Positions 44,440-54,400 of a stretch of DNA of 64,000 nt are shown here, in pieces. The notes beneath the pieces are model-generated. The model was not told the DNA's origin and ran no database searches. It worked only from the letters and a program-made list of their open reading frames with translations. The position numbers and the translations under genes are program-made. The stretch is from Thermoanaerobaculia bacterium. GTDB taxonomy: Bacteria > Acidobacteriota > Thermoanaerobaculia > Multivoradales > Multivoraceae. Position 1 is the first letter of the stretch. Every line of letters begins with the position of its first letter. The DNA lies in assembly GCA_022826745.1 (NCBI GenBank), contig JAJDUI010000002.1, positions 62,001 to 126,000 of the forward strand, in the 5' to 3' direction.

Positions 44440-45735
44440 CTAGAGGGCAGCGACCTCCAGTTCCAGCGCTTCGGCGTACTTCTCGTACGCGGCCTGCCGC
44501 AGCTTCGGCAGGTGGGTGGTCGGGAAGAGGTCGTCCGTGCCCGCGTACTCGCGGAGGATCTGTTTCGCCACCGTGATCTTGTGGACCTCGGTCGGCCCGT
44601 CGGCCAGGGCCATGTGGAAGGAGTCGACGACGCCCGCCGAAAAGGTCATCTCGTTCGAGACGCCGAGCGAGCCGTGGATCATCAGCGCCCGTGAGAAGAC
44701 GTCCAGGTAGACCTTCGGCATAACCGCCTTGACCGCCGAGATGTCCTTGCGGACCATCCGGTAGTCCTTGTACTTGTCGATCTTCCAGGCGGTCTGGAGC
44801 ACGAACAGCCGGAACTGCTCGATCTGCGCCCAGGAGTCGGCGATCTTCTCCTGGACGAGCTGCTTCTGCGCAAGCAGTTCTCCCTGCGTTTCCCGGGACA
44901 GCACCCGCTCGCACATCTGGTCGAAGGCGGTGCGGACCTTGGCGATCGTGCGCATCGCGTGGTGGATGCGGCCGCCGCCGAGGCGGGTCTGGGCGACCAC
45001 GAAGCCCTGGCCGCGCTGGCCGAGGAGGTGGTCCTTGGGCACGCGCACGTCCGTGTAGCGAACGTAGCCGTGCGAGCCGTCCTCGTTGCCGGTGCCGACG
45101 GCGACGTTGCGGATGATCTTGACGCCCGGCGTGTCCTTGGGCACCAGGAACATCGACATCCTGTTGTAGGGAGGCGCGTCCGGGTCGGTGACCACCATGA
45201 CGACCAGCAGGGAGGCGTAGCGGGCGTTCGAGGAGAACCACTTCTCGCCGTTGATCACCCACTCGTCTCCGTCGAGGACGGCGCGGGTCGTGAACACCTT
45301 CGGATCCGAGCCGCCGTGCGGCTCCGTCATCGAGTAGGCCGAGACCATCCTGTTGTCGAGCAGGGGCTGCAGGTAGCGCGCCTTCTGGTCGTCCGTGCCG
45401 TAGTGGGCAATGATCTCCGCGTTGCCCGAGTCCGGCGCCTGGCAGCCGAACACGATCGGTGCATGCGGCGAGCGGCCGAGGATCTCGTTCATCAGCGCCA
45501 GCTTGACCTGGCCGTAACCCTGGCCGCCGAGGTCGGGCCCGAGATGGCAGGCCCAGAGCTTGCGCTTCCTGACCTCTTCCTGGAGCGGCGGGATCAGCTT
45601 CTGGCGCTTGGGGCAGGAGAGATCGTAGGGACTGCCGAGGACGAATCGAAGCGGTTCGATCTCGTTGGTGACGAACTCGTCCATCCAGTCCAGCTTGTCC
45701 TGGAATTCAGCGTCTGTTTCGAAGTCCCATGCCAT
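44440..45735 (-). CDS. Acyl-CoA dehydrogenase
   Basis: A 431-residue FAD flavoenzyme that introduces the alpha-beta double bond in acyl-CoA. Segments YSMTEPHGGSDP and WVINGEKWFSSNA (flavin and substrate contacts) and the C-terminal helix IHGSLGVSNEM...ADGPTEVHKITVAKQILREY fit the long ACAD subgroup (ACAD10/11-like). The chain-length specificity cannot be read. It is transcribed away from the PQQ lipoprotein and 60 bases upstream of the small membrane protein. Confidence 0.93.
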   Translation of the reverse strand: MAWDFETDAEFQDKLDWMDEFVTNEIEPLRFVLGSPYDLSCPKRQKLIPPLQEEVRKRKLWACHLGPDLGGQGYGQVKLALMNEILGRSPHAPIVFGCQAPDSGNAEIIAHYGTDDQKARYLQPLLDNRMVSAYSMTEPHGGSDPKVFTTRAVLDGDEWVINGEKWFSSNARYASLLVVMVVTDPDAPPYNRMSMFLVPKDTPGVKIIRNVAVGTGNEDGSHGYVRYTDVRVPKDHLLGQRGQGFVVAQTRLGGGRIHHAMRTIAKVRTAFDQMCERVLSRETQGELLAQKQLVQEKIADSWAQIEQFRLFVLQTAWKIDKYKDYRMVRKDISAVKAVMPKVYLDVFSRALMIHGSLGVSNEMTFSAGVVDSFHMALADGPTEVHKITVAKQILREYAGTDDLFPTTHLPKLRQAAYEKYAEALELEVAAL

Positions 45736-45806
45736 TTCTCGTCTCCTCTAACGCCCTGTTTCTTGAAGGCCGCTTAGCGTACAGGATCGCCACGTAGACT
45801 CGCCGG

Positions 45807-47849
45807 ATGTTCCTGAACAAAGCCGCCGGTGTCTTCACGTCCCCGTCGACTGTCGGTGCGCCGGCCCTCTGGCCGGCTTCTGGTTCTGGACTGGCCGCGA
45901 GCGCGGTTCTCCTGCTGATCCTGGCTTCCGGATGCGCCGGCGACTCCGAGCCCGGCCCTGGCGGCGACGCGGTCGGCGAGTGGCATCACTACGCCGCCGA
46001 CCGCGCGTCCACCAAGTACTCGCCCCTCGACCAGATCGACCCGTCCAACGTCGACCGGCTGCGCGAAGTCTGGCGCTGGACGTCGGTCGAGACGGAAGCC
46101 GACACGGAGTACCGCGGCGGCATGTACAAGAGCACGCCGCTCTACATCGACGGCGCCCTCTACATCACGACCTCCCTCAGCCAGGTGGCGGCGATCGACC
46201 CGGGCACCGGTGAGACCCGCTGGGTCTACGACCCAAGGAGCTACGACGCCGGCCGTCCGGCGAACGCGGGTTTCCAGCAACGCGGGCTGGAGTACTGGAG
46301 CGGCGAGATCGACGGCGAACCGGTCGAGCGGCTGATCTACGCGGCTCACCACCGCCGCCTGATCTCGCTCGACCGGGCGACCGGCCAGCCCGACCCGGCC
46401 TTCGGCGACGGCGGCATGGTGAACACCGCCCTGGGTCTCGGCCGCGAGATCAACGAGCGCCAGTACACCCACTCGGCGCCGCCGGTCGTTTGCGCCGACG
46501 TCGTCGTGCTCGGCTCGGTCATCTCGGACGGTCCGCGCGGACCGAAGATGCCGCCCGGCCACGTCCGCGGCTACGACGTGCGCACCGGCGAGATGCGCTG
46601 GATCTTCCACACGATTCCGCGGCTCGGCGAGTTCGGCAATGAAACCTGGCTCGACGGCTCCTGGGAGTACTCCGGGAACACGAACGTGTGGACCATGATG
46701 AGCTGCGACGACGAACTCGGCTTCGTCTACCTGCCGGTGTCGACGCCCACGAACGACTGGTACGGCGGCCATCGCCGCGGCGACAACCTGTTCGCCGAGA
46801 GCCTGGTGGCGCTCGACGCCCGGACCGGCGAGCGGAAGTGGCACTTTCAGGCGGTGCGCCACGGCCTGTGGGACTACGACCTGGCCTCGGCCCCGAACCT
46901 GGTCGACATCACCGTCGATGGCCGCGAGATCGAGGCGGTGGCCCTGGTCAGCAAGCAGGGGATCACCTACGTCTTCGACCGGGAGACAGGCGAGCCCGTG
47001 TGGCCGATCGAGGAAATCCCGGTGCCGCAGACGGCGGTGCCCGGCGAATGGACCTCGCCGACCCAGCCGATGCCGACGAAGCCCGCGCCCTTCGAGCGGC
47101 TCGGCATGACCGAGGACGACCTGATCGACTTCACGCCGGAACTGCGCGCAGAGGCGCTCGAGATCGCCGCAAACTACGTGCTGGGGCCGATCTTCACGCC
47201 GCCGCTCGAGGTCAGAGAGGGCGGCAAGCTCGGCGTGCTGACGCTGCCGTCCGCCGCCGGCGGGGCGAACTGGAGGGGCGCGGCGGTCGATCCCGAGGCC
47301 GGCATCCTCTACGTGCCGTCGATGACCAAGGTGATGAGCTTCGGCGTGCAGCCGGCCGACGCGGCCCGCTCCGAGTTCCGCTACGTCGATGCTCTCAACC
47401 TCGTGGACGGGCCGCGCGGTCTTCCCCTGGTCAAGCCGCCCTACAGCCGGATCACCGCGATCGACCTGAACACCGGCGAGCACCTGTGGCAGGTCGCCCA
47501 CGGCCCGGGCCCCAAGGACCATCCCGCGATCGCGCACCTCGGCCTGCCCGACCTCGGCAGTGCTTCCCACGGCATCCTCTCGAACGGCGGCCTGGTGCTG
47601 ACGAAGGACCTGATCTTCATCATCCAGGCCGACTACGACCCGAGCCGGATGACCTTCATGGGCAACGCCGGCCACATCCGCGCCTACGACAGGCGGGACG
47701 GCGCCAAGCTCTGGGAACACCGCGTGGAACCGACGCCGCACGGCACGCCGATGACCTATCTCCACGAAGGCCGGCAGTACGTGGCCTTCACCGTCGGCGC
47801 GGGCCGCGGGGAACAAATCCCGGCCCTGGTGGCGTTGGCGCTGGAGTAA
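45807..47849 (+). CDS. PQQ-dependent glucose/alcohol dehydrogenase-like lipoprotein
   Basis: A 680-residue exported quinoprotein without a heme domain. The lipobox ILASGC puts a lipidated Cys at residue 43. The propeller shows WHHYAADRASTKYSPLDQID, STPLYIDGALYITTSLSQVAAID, GLWDYDLASAPNLVDI, GITYVFDRETGEPVWPIEE and GGANWRGAAVDPEAGILYVPS, as in membrane-type glucose dehydrogenases and related PQQ enzymes. The long N-terminal leader before the hydrophobic core contains a palindromic DNA repeat (45853-45882) translated as TVGAPALWPAS, so the signal peptide has been lengthened by it. Confidence 0.9.
   Translation: MFLNKAAGVFTSPSTVGAPALWPASGSGLAASAVLLLILASGCAGDSEPGPGGDAVGEWHHYAADRASTKYSPLDQIDPSNVDRLREVWRWTSVETEADTEYRGGMYKSTPLYIDGALYITTSLSQVAAIDPGTGETRWVYDPRSYDAGRPANAGFQQRGLEYWSGEIDGEPVERLIYAAHHRRLISLDRATGQPDPAFGDGGMVNTALGLGREINERQYTHSAPPVVCADVVVLGSVISDGPRGPKMPPGHVRGYDVRTGEMRWIFHTIPRLGEFGNETWLDGSWEYSGNTNVWTMMSCDDELGFVYLPVSTPTNDWYGGHRRGDNLFAESLVALDARTGERKWHFQAVRHGLWDYDLASAPNLVDITVDGREIEAVALVSKQGITYVFDRETGEPVWPIEEIPVPQTAVPGEWTSPTQPMPTKPAPFERLGMTEDDLIDFTPELRAEALEIAANYVLGPIFTPPLEVREGGKLGVLTLPSAAGGANWRGAAVDPEAGILYVPSMTKVMSFGVQPADAARSEFRYVDALNLVDGPRGLPLVKPPYSRITAIDLNTGEHLWQVAHGPGPKDHPAIAHLGLPDLGSASHGILSNGGLVLTKDLIFIIQADYDPSRMTFMGNAGHIRAYDRRDGAKLWEHRVEPTPHGTPMTYLHEGRQYVAFTVGAGRGEQIPALVALALE
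45853..45882. repeat. Palindromic repeat inside the signal-peptide region of the PQQ lipoprotein gene
   Basis: The core TCGGTGCGCCGGCC-CTCTGGCCGGC-TTCTGG, nearly identical to 42196-42227, is read in another frame (V-G-A-P-A-L-W-P-A-S). Confidence 0.6.
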
Positions 47850-47870
47850 GTCCTGTAACAGCCAACGGGA

Positions 47871-47897
47871 GGTCGGGTCACATGCAGTGACCGAACC
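47871..47897 (+). terminator. Possible terminator after the PQQ lipoprotein gene
   Basis: A 6-bp stem GGTCAC/GTGACC with loop ATGCA (47876-47892), extended imperfectly by GGT/ACC on the outside, lies 26 bases after the stop. There is no T-tract. Confidence 0.4.
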
Positions 47898-47974
47898 GCT
47901 CCTTCGTGCCGACCAGTCCGGCCCTGCTCGGCGTCCTGCTTCTCGCCGGCTGTTCGCGCCGGGGAGGTTCCACC

Positions 47975-50623
47975 ATGCGATTGAGTTCTGTTCTCGCCTG
48001 CCTTGCCATCCTTCATCTGCCTGGCCTTCCCGCTGGGGGACAGCAGGGGACGGCGCCCGCGCCGGGTCAGTTCGTCGTCCTGGGAGCGGACGGCCAGCCC
48101 GCTGGCGGGGCATCGGTCACGGTGTTGCTGCCGGGGCGCGGCGGTGTCTCGCCGGCGGACGAGATCCTGGTTCGGAGCGGGACAGCGGATGACGGCGTCG
48201 TCGAGGACGCCGTGCCGCGCCTCCACGGTCTGACGCTGGTCATCGACCATCCGGCCCACTTGCCGTTCGTTGGCCGGTATCCGGACCAGCCCCCGCCGAG
48301 TGAGATCCGGTTACAGGCGGGGCGAATGTCGAAGGGCGTCGTTCGGGAAAGCGGCAGCGGGCGCACGGTGGCCGGTGCGGAGGTTTGCGTGGCCTGGCCA
48401 GGCCCTGGCCTGCCCGACTGGTTCGGCACCCTGCGGCGCTGCGCGGAAAGCGGGGCACGTGGCTCGTTCGAACTGGCGGGCCTGCCTGACGGCAACGTCC
48501 AGGCGACGGCCGAAGCGCCTGGGTTCGAAACGGACTTCCGGACCATCGAGCAGGGTCGGCGGGCCTCGCGCGTCGTCTTCGAACTCGTGGCCAGCGAGGA
48601 GGCTGCCGCGGAGGCGGTGACGGCGCCGTCCGGCGCCGGCGAAGTGCGCGTCGAACTCGTCGGCGCCGCCGGAGAACCGATTCGGAACTTCACGCTGCGG
48701 ACCAGCGCCGTCGGCCGTATGGGCGGCTCCTCGCACGACGTCGAGGATGCCGAAGGTCCGGTACTTGTGCCGATCAGCACTTCGTTCTCCGGCGACGCGA
48801 CGGTCGACCTCTCGTTCCGGGCCGAGAACTACCTCGAGTCTCCGCTCATCCGCGTCGCACCCACACCCGGTGGCGAGATCGAACTTGGCCTGATCGCCCT
48901 CGAGCCAGGGTCGGTCGTGCAGGGACGGCTGTTCGACGCGGTGGGAGCCGAACCCGCGGCGGGTTGCCTGGTTGAACTCCTTCCACCAGGTGCGGGCGCC
49001 GTCGCGGCCCTGATGTTGCGACAGCGCCACGTGACCGTGTCCGATGCGGAAGGCCGGTATCTGCTCGGCGGCCTCCGGGCGGGTCGCTACCACCTGCGGC
49101 AGCAGTGCCTGGGGTTCCCGGTCACGGATCGGCTGATCGTGCTGGGCCCGAACCAGCTTGCCGACCAAGGCGAATCGTGGCTGCATTCCGGACGCCGGGT
49201 CGCTGTACGGGTCGCCGGCATCGACGGTGGGATGGTTCGCTTGCTGGACCGGTTCAAGGAAGTTGAGGCGCCGATCGTCCAGACGACGTTGCAGGTGCCG
49301 CCGGAAGCGGAGGCGAGGCAGGGCGGTGGTGACGACTCGAGAGTGGAGGCGGAGTTCGAGGCGGCACCCGCCATCTATCGACTGGAAGTGATGGACGCTT
49401 CGGGCAGGCTTCGCGTTTCGCAGGAGGTTGCCGTCGAGGAGGGTCCGGCCGAGGTGCAGACAATCGACGTGGCGGTCACGACTCGGATCATCCGGAGCAT
49501 CCTCGTCATGGACGGCCGCCCGGTGACCGGCGGCCACGTCTCTTTCAGCAATGTGTTCGAGCCGTCGAGAAGCTCCGGGAAGCTCCAGATCGTCTCGCAA
49601 CGGCCGGGCGCGTCCCGGCAGCAGCGAGTCCTGGGCATTCCGCCTCGGGCCGTAGGGGGTGCCGTAGGCCCGGACGGTGCCTTCGAGGTGGTGGGAGCAC
49701 CGGTCGACCTGTTGTGGATGACCTGGCGCGCCGAGGGTGGGAACGTCGGACGGTTGTGGCCCGAAGGCCGGCTACCGCGGATGGACCTGAATGGCGTTCG
49801 CGTGACGGGCCAACTGCTCGGCGCGGACGGCACAGCCGTGAGCGGCCAGGTTTCCCTCGTCGGCGATATCGGGCGGACCGTTGCGTCCGCCGAAGCCGGT
49901 GAAGACGGAAGCTTCGTGTTGCCGCCGGCACCGTCGGGCGCTTACCGGCTCAAAGCAGATGCGGGCGTGTCGCCTACTCTCGTACAGCAAGGTCGGAGCA
50001 GCCGGGCGGGGAGCGTGTTCCGGGATCTCGCGCTCGGCACCGAGCCGCCGCCGCACCTGGTGTTGCGGGTCGAAGACGCGGAGACTGGCGTACTCGAAGC
50101 GGAGCTCAAGCGTATCGACGGCAGTCCGGCCGCCGGTGCCTGGCTTCACTTCGTCAACGCCTCTGGCGACATGGTCAACACCAGTCTGGCGTCTGCGGCC
50201 GGACAGAGCACCCGGGATCTTCCCGCCGGTGACATCTCACTCGTGTGGAACGATGGCGCTGCCTGTACCGGTGGCGTCGGATTGAACGTCGAGCCGGACC
50301 GCACCGCGACGGTGCGGGAGTCGCTCCCGATGGGTCGCCTGCTGGAACTCCGCTGCCCGGCCGGCGAGTGCGGCGGCGAGACGCTTTCCTTCCTCAGCGT
50401 GACGACCGAGTCCGGCGCGGAGATCGCGAGTCACTTGACCGGCGCCGGTGAGGGCGTCCGCTTCTCCGAGTCCGGACGGCTCGGCCTCGGCTGCGTGACG
50501 CCTGGTTCCTACGAGGCTTCCTTCTGGGCCGCGGGTCGCCGGTGGGGTGCGGAGGTCAATGTCGGGAGCCAGGGGAACCTGGAGGAGCCGGTGGTCGTGA
50601 GCGGCCGGGCTGCCGGGCTGTAG
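47975..50623 (+). CDS. Large exported carboxypeptidase-regulatory-like repeat protein
   Basis: An 882-residue exported protein made of many beta-sandwich repeats of the CarboxypepD_reg type, visible from recurrent DAEGRYLLGGLRAGRYHL, GARGSFELAGLPDGNVQATA, GPDGAFEVVGAPVDLLW and EDGSFVLPPAPSGAYRL motifs. ATG 47975 is chosen because GGGGAGG stands 7 bases upstream and a signal peptide follows. An alternative GTG at 47906 would give a lipoprotein leader (LLLAGC). It resembles the pair at 59268-64000 in architecture but not closely in sequence. Probable surface or periplasmic scaffold; the binding partner is unknown. Confidence 0.82.
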   Translation: MRLSSVLACLAILHLPGLPAGGQQGTAPAPGQFVVLGADGQPAGGASVTVLLPGRGGVSPADEILVRSGTADDGVVEDAVPRLHGLTLVIDHPAHLPFVGRYPDQPPPSEIRLQAGRMSKGVVRESGSGRTVAGAEVCVAWPGPGLPDWFGTLRRCAESGARGSFELAGLPDGNVQATAEAPGFETDFRTIEQGRRASRVVFELVASEEAAAEAVTAPSGAGEVRVELVGAAGEPIRNFTLRTSAVGRMGGSSHDVEDAEGPVLVPISTSFSGDATVDLSFRAENYLESPLIRVAPTPGGEIELGLIALEPGSVVQGRLFDAVGAEPAAGCLVELLPPGAGAVAALMLRQRHVTVSDAEGRYLLGGLRAGRYHLRQQCLGFPVTDRLIVLGPNQLADQGESWLHSGRRVAVRVAGIDGGMVRLLDRFKEVEAPIVQTTLQVPPEAEARQGGGDDSRVEAEFEAAPAIYRLEVMDASGRLRVSQEVAVEEGPAEVQTIDVAVTTRIIRSILVMDGRPVTGGHVSFSNVFEPSRSSGKLQIVSQRPGASRQQRVLGIPPRAVGGAVGPDGAFEVVGAPVDLLWMTWRAEGGNVGRLWPEGRLPRMDLNGVRVTGQLLGADGTAVSGQVSLVGDIGRTVASAEAGEDGSFVLPPAPSGAYRLKADAGVSPTLVQQGRSSRAGSVFRDLALGTEPPPHLVLRVEDAETGVLEAELKRIDGSPAAGAWLHFVNASGDMVNTSLASAAGQSTRDLPAGDISLVWNDGAACTGGVGLNVEPDRTATVRESLPMGRLLELRCPAGECGGETLSFLSVTTESGAEIASHLTGAGEGVRFSESGRLGLGCVTPGSYEASFWAAGRRWGAEVNVGSQGNLEEPVVVSGRAAGL

Positions 50624-50632
50624 CTTCGTGGC

Positions 50633-51451
50633 CTACCGCGCGCCGGCGAGTAGAGCCTGCAGCACCTGCGCAGGCTGGGCGAACTCATTCGCCCCGCCGA
50701 AGCGGCCGACTTCCTGGCCGCTGCGATAGACGATCGCCATCGGCAGGCCCGTCACTTCATTGCTCTTGACTTCCGGGTCTTCCCACCCGGCAGGAGGCGA
50801 CGCCAGCCCGTAGTACTCGAAGGTGACCTGGGTGCCTTCAAGGCCGGCGTTGACCTCTAGAAGGTTCGGCAGCACCTGTTTGCAGACGCCGCACCAGGAG
50901 CCGAAGAAGACTCTGACCCGAGCCGCTTCGGTGTCGCGGAGTGCGGCCATGGCAGCCGCGTTCGGCTGGAAGGCGTCCATGCCGGCGCGGTAGCCGGGCG
51001 AGTGCTCGAGCAGTTCGCCCAGGGTCCGGTCGCCGATCAGGGGAGGCCGCGGCAGGACCTTCACGTCCCGGCCCTCGATGGGCAGGACGATCGTCGTCTG
51101 GTCCGGCCTTGCCTCGCCGAGGTAGGTCTTGCCCGGTTCGGCAACCACGTCGTAGCCGGGCCCGGACGTCAGTAGATCGGAACCCTGGAGTTGGTCCACG
51201 GCCATGCTGCGCGCCCACAGCAGGAGCGGCTCGCCCAAGGCATCGCTCAGGATCAGCATCGCGGCGGCACGCTGCGAGAGGTACAGCCGAGCATCGGAGT
51301 CGGCCTGGCCGTCAACCTCGAGAATGTAGTCGTCGATGGGCGCGAAGCCGCTCAGCACCGGGTGTGCGGTCTGGGCCGGAAGGTGCGCGGCAACGGCCAC
51401 GAGCAGGGCTGGCAGGGCCCAGAGCGTTGACGTGCTCCGTCGGGTCGTCAC
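50633..51451 (-). CDS. Exported thioredoxin-fold protein
   Basis: A 272-residue exported protein (signal peptide ending near HLPAQ). The C-terminal thioredoxin fold has the active-site FFGSWCGVCKQVLPNLLEV with Cys187-x-x-Cys190 and a cis-Pro loop TGLPMAIVY. The N-terminal 150 residues include a charged region with no recognised domain. It would act as a periplasmic thiol-disulfide oxidoreductase. It is convergent with the repeat protein and 28 bases downstream of the indolepyruvate oxidoreductase gene. Confidence 0.86.
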   Translation of the reverse strand: MTTRRSTSTLWALPALLVAVAAHLPAQTAHPVLSGFAPIDDYILEVDGQADSDARLYLSQRAAAMLILSDALGEPLLLWARSMAVDQLQGSDLLTSGPGYDVVAEPGKTYLGEARPDQTTIVLPIEGRDVKVLPRPPLIGDRTLGELLEHSPGYRAGMDAFQPNAAAMAALRDTEAARVRVFFGSWCGVCKQVLPNLLEVNAGLEGTQVTFEYYGLASPPAGWEDPEVKSNEVTGLPMAIVYRSGQEVGRFGGANEFAQPAQVLQALLAGAR

Positions 51452-51479
51452 GGCGAGGGATCCTAGCGCGGGCGCCGCT

Positions 51480-54400
51480 TCAGGCGACCCTGGAGCCCGC
51501 AGGCTCTTCGTCGAGCTGACGCTGGAGCTGTCTCGCGCGCGACCTGGCCGAGGCTACCGTGCGTTCCTTGACGCTCTCGTAGCCGCGGATCGAGTCGGGG
51601 AGTTCGGCCAGCTCTGCGACCAGCGGCGCGGAGTTCGCGTCGAGCCGGTCGAGGGCGCCGTGCACCAGGCCGCGGTACCAGTCGAACAGCCCGCGCTCCA
51701 GGCGGCGGTGCCGGGTCGCTCCGAAGATGTCGAGCGCCGTGCCGCGAAGCCCGCGGGCCGCGTACAGCAGCCGGAACATCGAGCGCGACCAGGCCCCCAG
51801 ACGGATCTTCCGCTTCCAGCCGAAGCGGCGCAGCGTCGGCGGGTGGAGCAGGACCTGGCGGCTGAGCGAGCCGTCGTAGTCGCGGGAGACCTGGTCCCAG
51901 GTCGGGTCCTGGATCCACAGCCGGGCGACCTCGTACTCGTCCTTGACGGCCAGCAGCTTGAAGCCGTAGCGGGCCGCCGCTTCGCGTACGGCGGTGTGGC
52001 CCGGCAGCTTCGACTCCTCGGCGTCGGCGATCTCGCCGACGAAGCCGAGATAGCGCTCGGCGAAGCCGCCGCCGTAGAGCAGCAGGTCGGCGACGCGGCC
52101 GGGCAGCAGCCGGTCGAGCGATCCTCCCCGCGGCGCGGCGGCAAGGAGCGCGTCGAGCTTCGGCCTGAGGTTCGGCGCCCAGCGCTCGAGGCGCTCGCGG
52201 GCGGCATCCGCCGCCGCAGCCGCGGTCGGCGCCTCCGGCTCGGCGAGTCCGGCGGCCCGCCGGAACCGCTCCGGATCGGCGACGGACAGGCGGCCGTAGC
52301 GGAACGCCTGGATGTTGTCTTCGACGGCAACGCCGTTCGCCACCAGCGCCTGCTCGATGAAGCGCGCCTGGAGCGGCAGCAGGCCCTGCTGGTAGGCCGC
52401 GCCGACCAGGAAGATGTTGCCGGTGACGCTGTTGCCGAGCAGGCGCTCGGTGGCGGCCTCGGCGTCGACGAAGTAGCTGCGGTCGCTGTCGGTGAACAGG
52501 GCCAGCCGCTTGCGCAGCTCGTCGAGCGGGGGCATCCGGGCGGCGCTGTCCGTGATCACGGCCGCCGGGCTGATGCCGGCGGTGTTGCCGACCACGGCCG
52601 TCGTGTCCTGCGAGAACCGCTTCAGGTTGTCGGGAGCGATCGTGGCCAGCAGGTCGAAGGAGAGCGCCAGGTCGGCCTCGGCGTCGCCGAGCTTGTTGGT
52701 TCGGGGGATCGGCCCGCGGCTGAGCAACAGGTTCGATACGACCGCGCCGCCTTTCTGGGCCAGACCGGTCTGGTCGAGGTGGACCGCGTACCTGCCCTCC
52801 ATCAGGGCCGCGGTGACGAGGATCGCGTCGACCGTCACCACGCCGGTGCCGCCGATGCCCACGAGCAGCGCCCGGAAGGTGGCGTCGTCCGGCAGTTGAC
52901 GGACGGGTTCCGGCGTCTCGTCCTCGGCGAGCGGCGCCGCGGCGGCGCGCCGGACCGGCTTCGTCCCATCGCCCAGTTCGACGGTCATGAAGGCGGGACA
53001 GTCACCCTCGATGCAGGAGTAGTCCAGGTTGCAGGACGACTGGTGAATCTGCGTCTTGCGGCCGTACTCGGTCTCCAGCGGCGCGACGGACAGGCAATTC
53101 GACTTCGCCGCGCAGTCGCCGCATCCCTCGCAGACGGCGGGGTTGATGTAAACCCGCTGCTTCGGCGTCTCCTGGATGCCGCGCTTGCGCTCGCGCCGTT
53201 TTTCGGCCGCGCACTGCTGGTCGTAGACCACGGCCGTCGGGCCCTTGATCGCCCGTAACTCCTTGAGCACCTGGTCGTAGTCGCGGCGGTGCCGGATCTC
53301 GACCCCGCTGTCGTCCCGGTGGGGGAAGCGCTCCAGATCCTCGGTCACCAGGACGACCCGCTTCATGCCCTGGAGCTGAAGCTGCCTGGCGACGCCCATC
53401 GAACTGAGCAGCCCCACCGCGTCCTGACCTCCCGTCATGGCGACGGCGGAGTTGTAGAGGATGCGGAAGGTCATGTGGAGGTCGGCCGCGATGCAGGCCT
53501 CGATCGCCTTGCTGGCGGAGTGGGCGTAGGTGCCGTCGCCGACGTTCTGGAACACGTGCTCCTGCTCGGTGAACGGCGCCAGACCGATCCAGCAGGCGCC
53601 CTCGCCGCCCATCTGCGGCAGCCAGCTCACGCCCCTGTCCATCCACATCGCCATCGCGTGGCAGCCGATGCCGCCGCCCGCGACGTCCGACCCCTCGGGG
53701 AGCTGGGTCGAGGTGTTGTGGGGGCAGCCGCTGCAGAAGTAGGGCATGCGCGGCAGGGCGGCCGGCAGCTTCGTGGCCAGCTCGGCGGACTCGGCGCCGG
53801 CCCGCAGGTGCGCCAGGCTCTCGGCCGCTACTGCGCCCGGCAGGCGCTGCTCCAGGTAGGCGCCGAGGATGCGCGCCATGTCGTGGCCTTCGAGCTCTCC
53901 GTGCATCGGGAACAGCGTCTCGCCGGCGGGCGTCTCCTTGCCACCGACCAGGGGCCGGTCGGGCAGGTTGTAGAGGACCTGGCGGATCTGCGTCTCGACG
54001 AAGCCGCGCTTGTCCTCGATGACGATGATCTCTTCGAGACCTTCGGCGAACTCGCGCAGGCGCCGCGGTTCGATCGGCGCGATACAGCCGAGTTTGAGCA
54101 CGCGGATGCCATGGCGGTCGAGCGCGGCCTCGTCCAGTCCGAGCAGTTCGAGCGCCAGACGCAGGTCACGGTAGGGCTTGCCGGCCGCGATCAGGCCGAT
54201 GCGGTCTCCGGGGCTCGCGCAACGGATGCTGTCGAGGCCGTTCGCGTGGACGTATGCCAGGGCGGCTGCCGTGCGCTCGGAGAAGATCTGCCGCTCGAGT
54301 TCGATCGAGTAGGGGGGCAGGAGCCGCATGTCGAGCTGCTTCTCGAAGCGGCGGCCGCCGATGTCGAGGTCGGGCAGCACCGGTGGCCGGGGATGCGGCA

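Noticed and set aside
47906..47974. Lipoprotein leader start (GTG) for the repeat protein
   Set aside because: Possible, but ATG 47975 has a much better ribosome-binding site and its own signal peptide; kept only as an alternative.
45774..48113. Long open frame antisense to the PQQ lipoprotein
   Set aside because: It has no recognisable protein features and the opposite strand has a clear quinoprotein.
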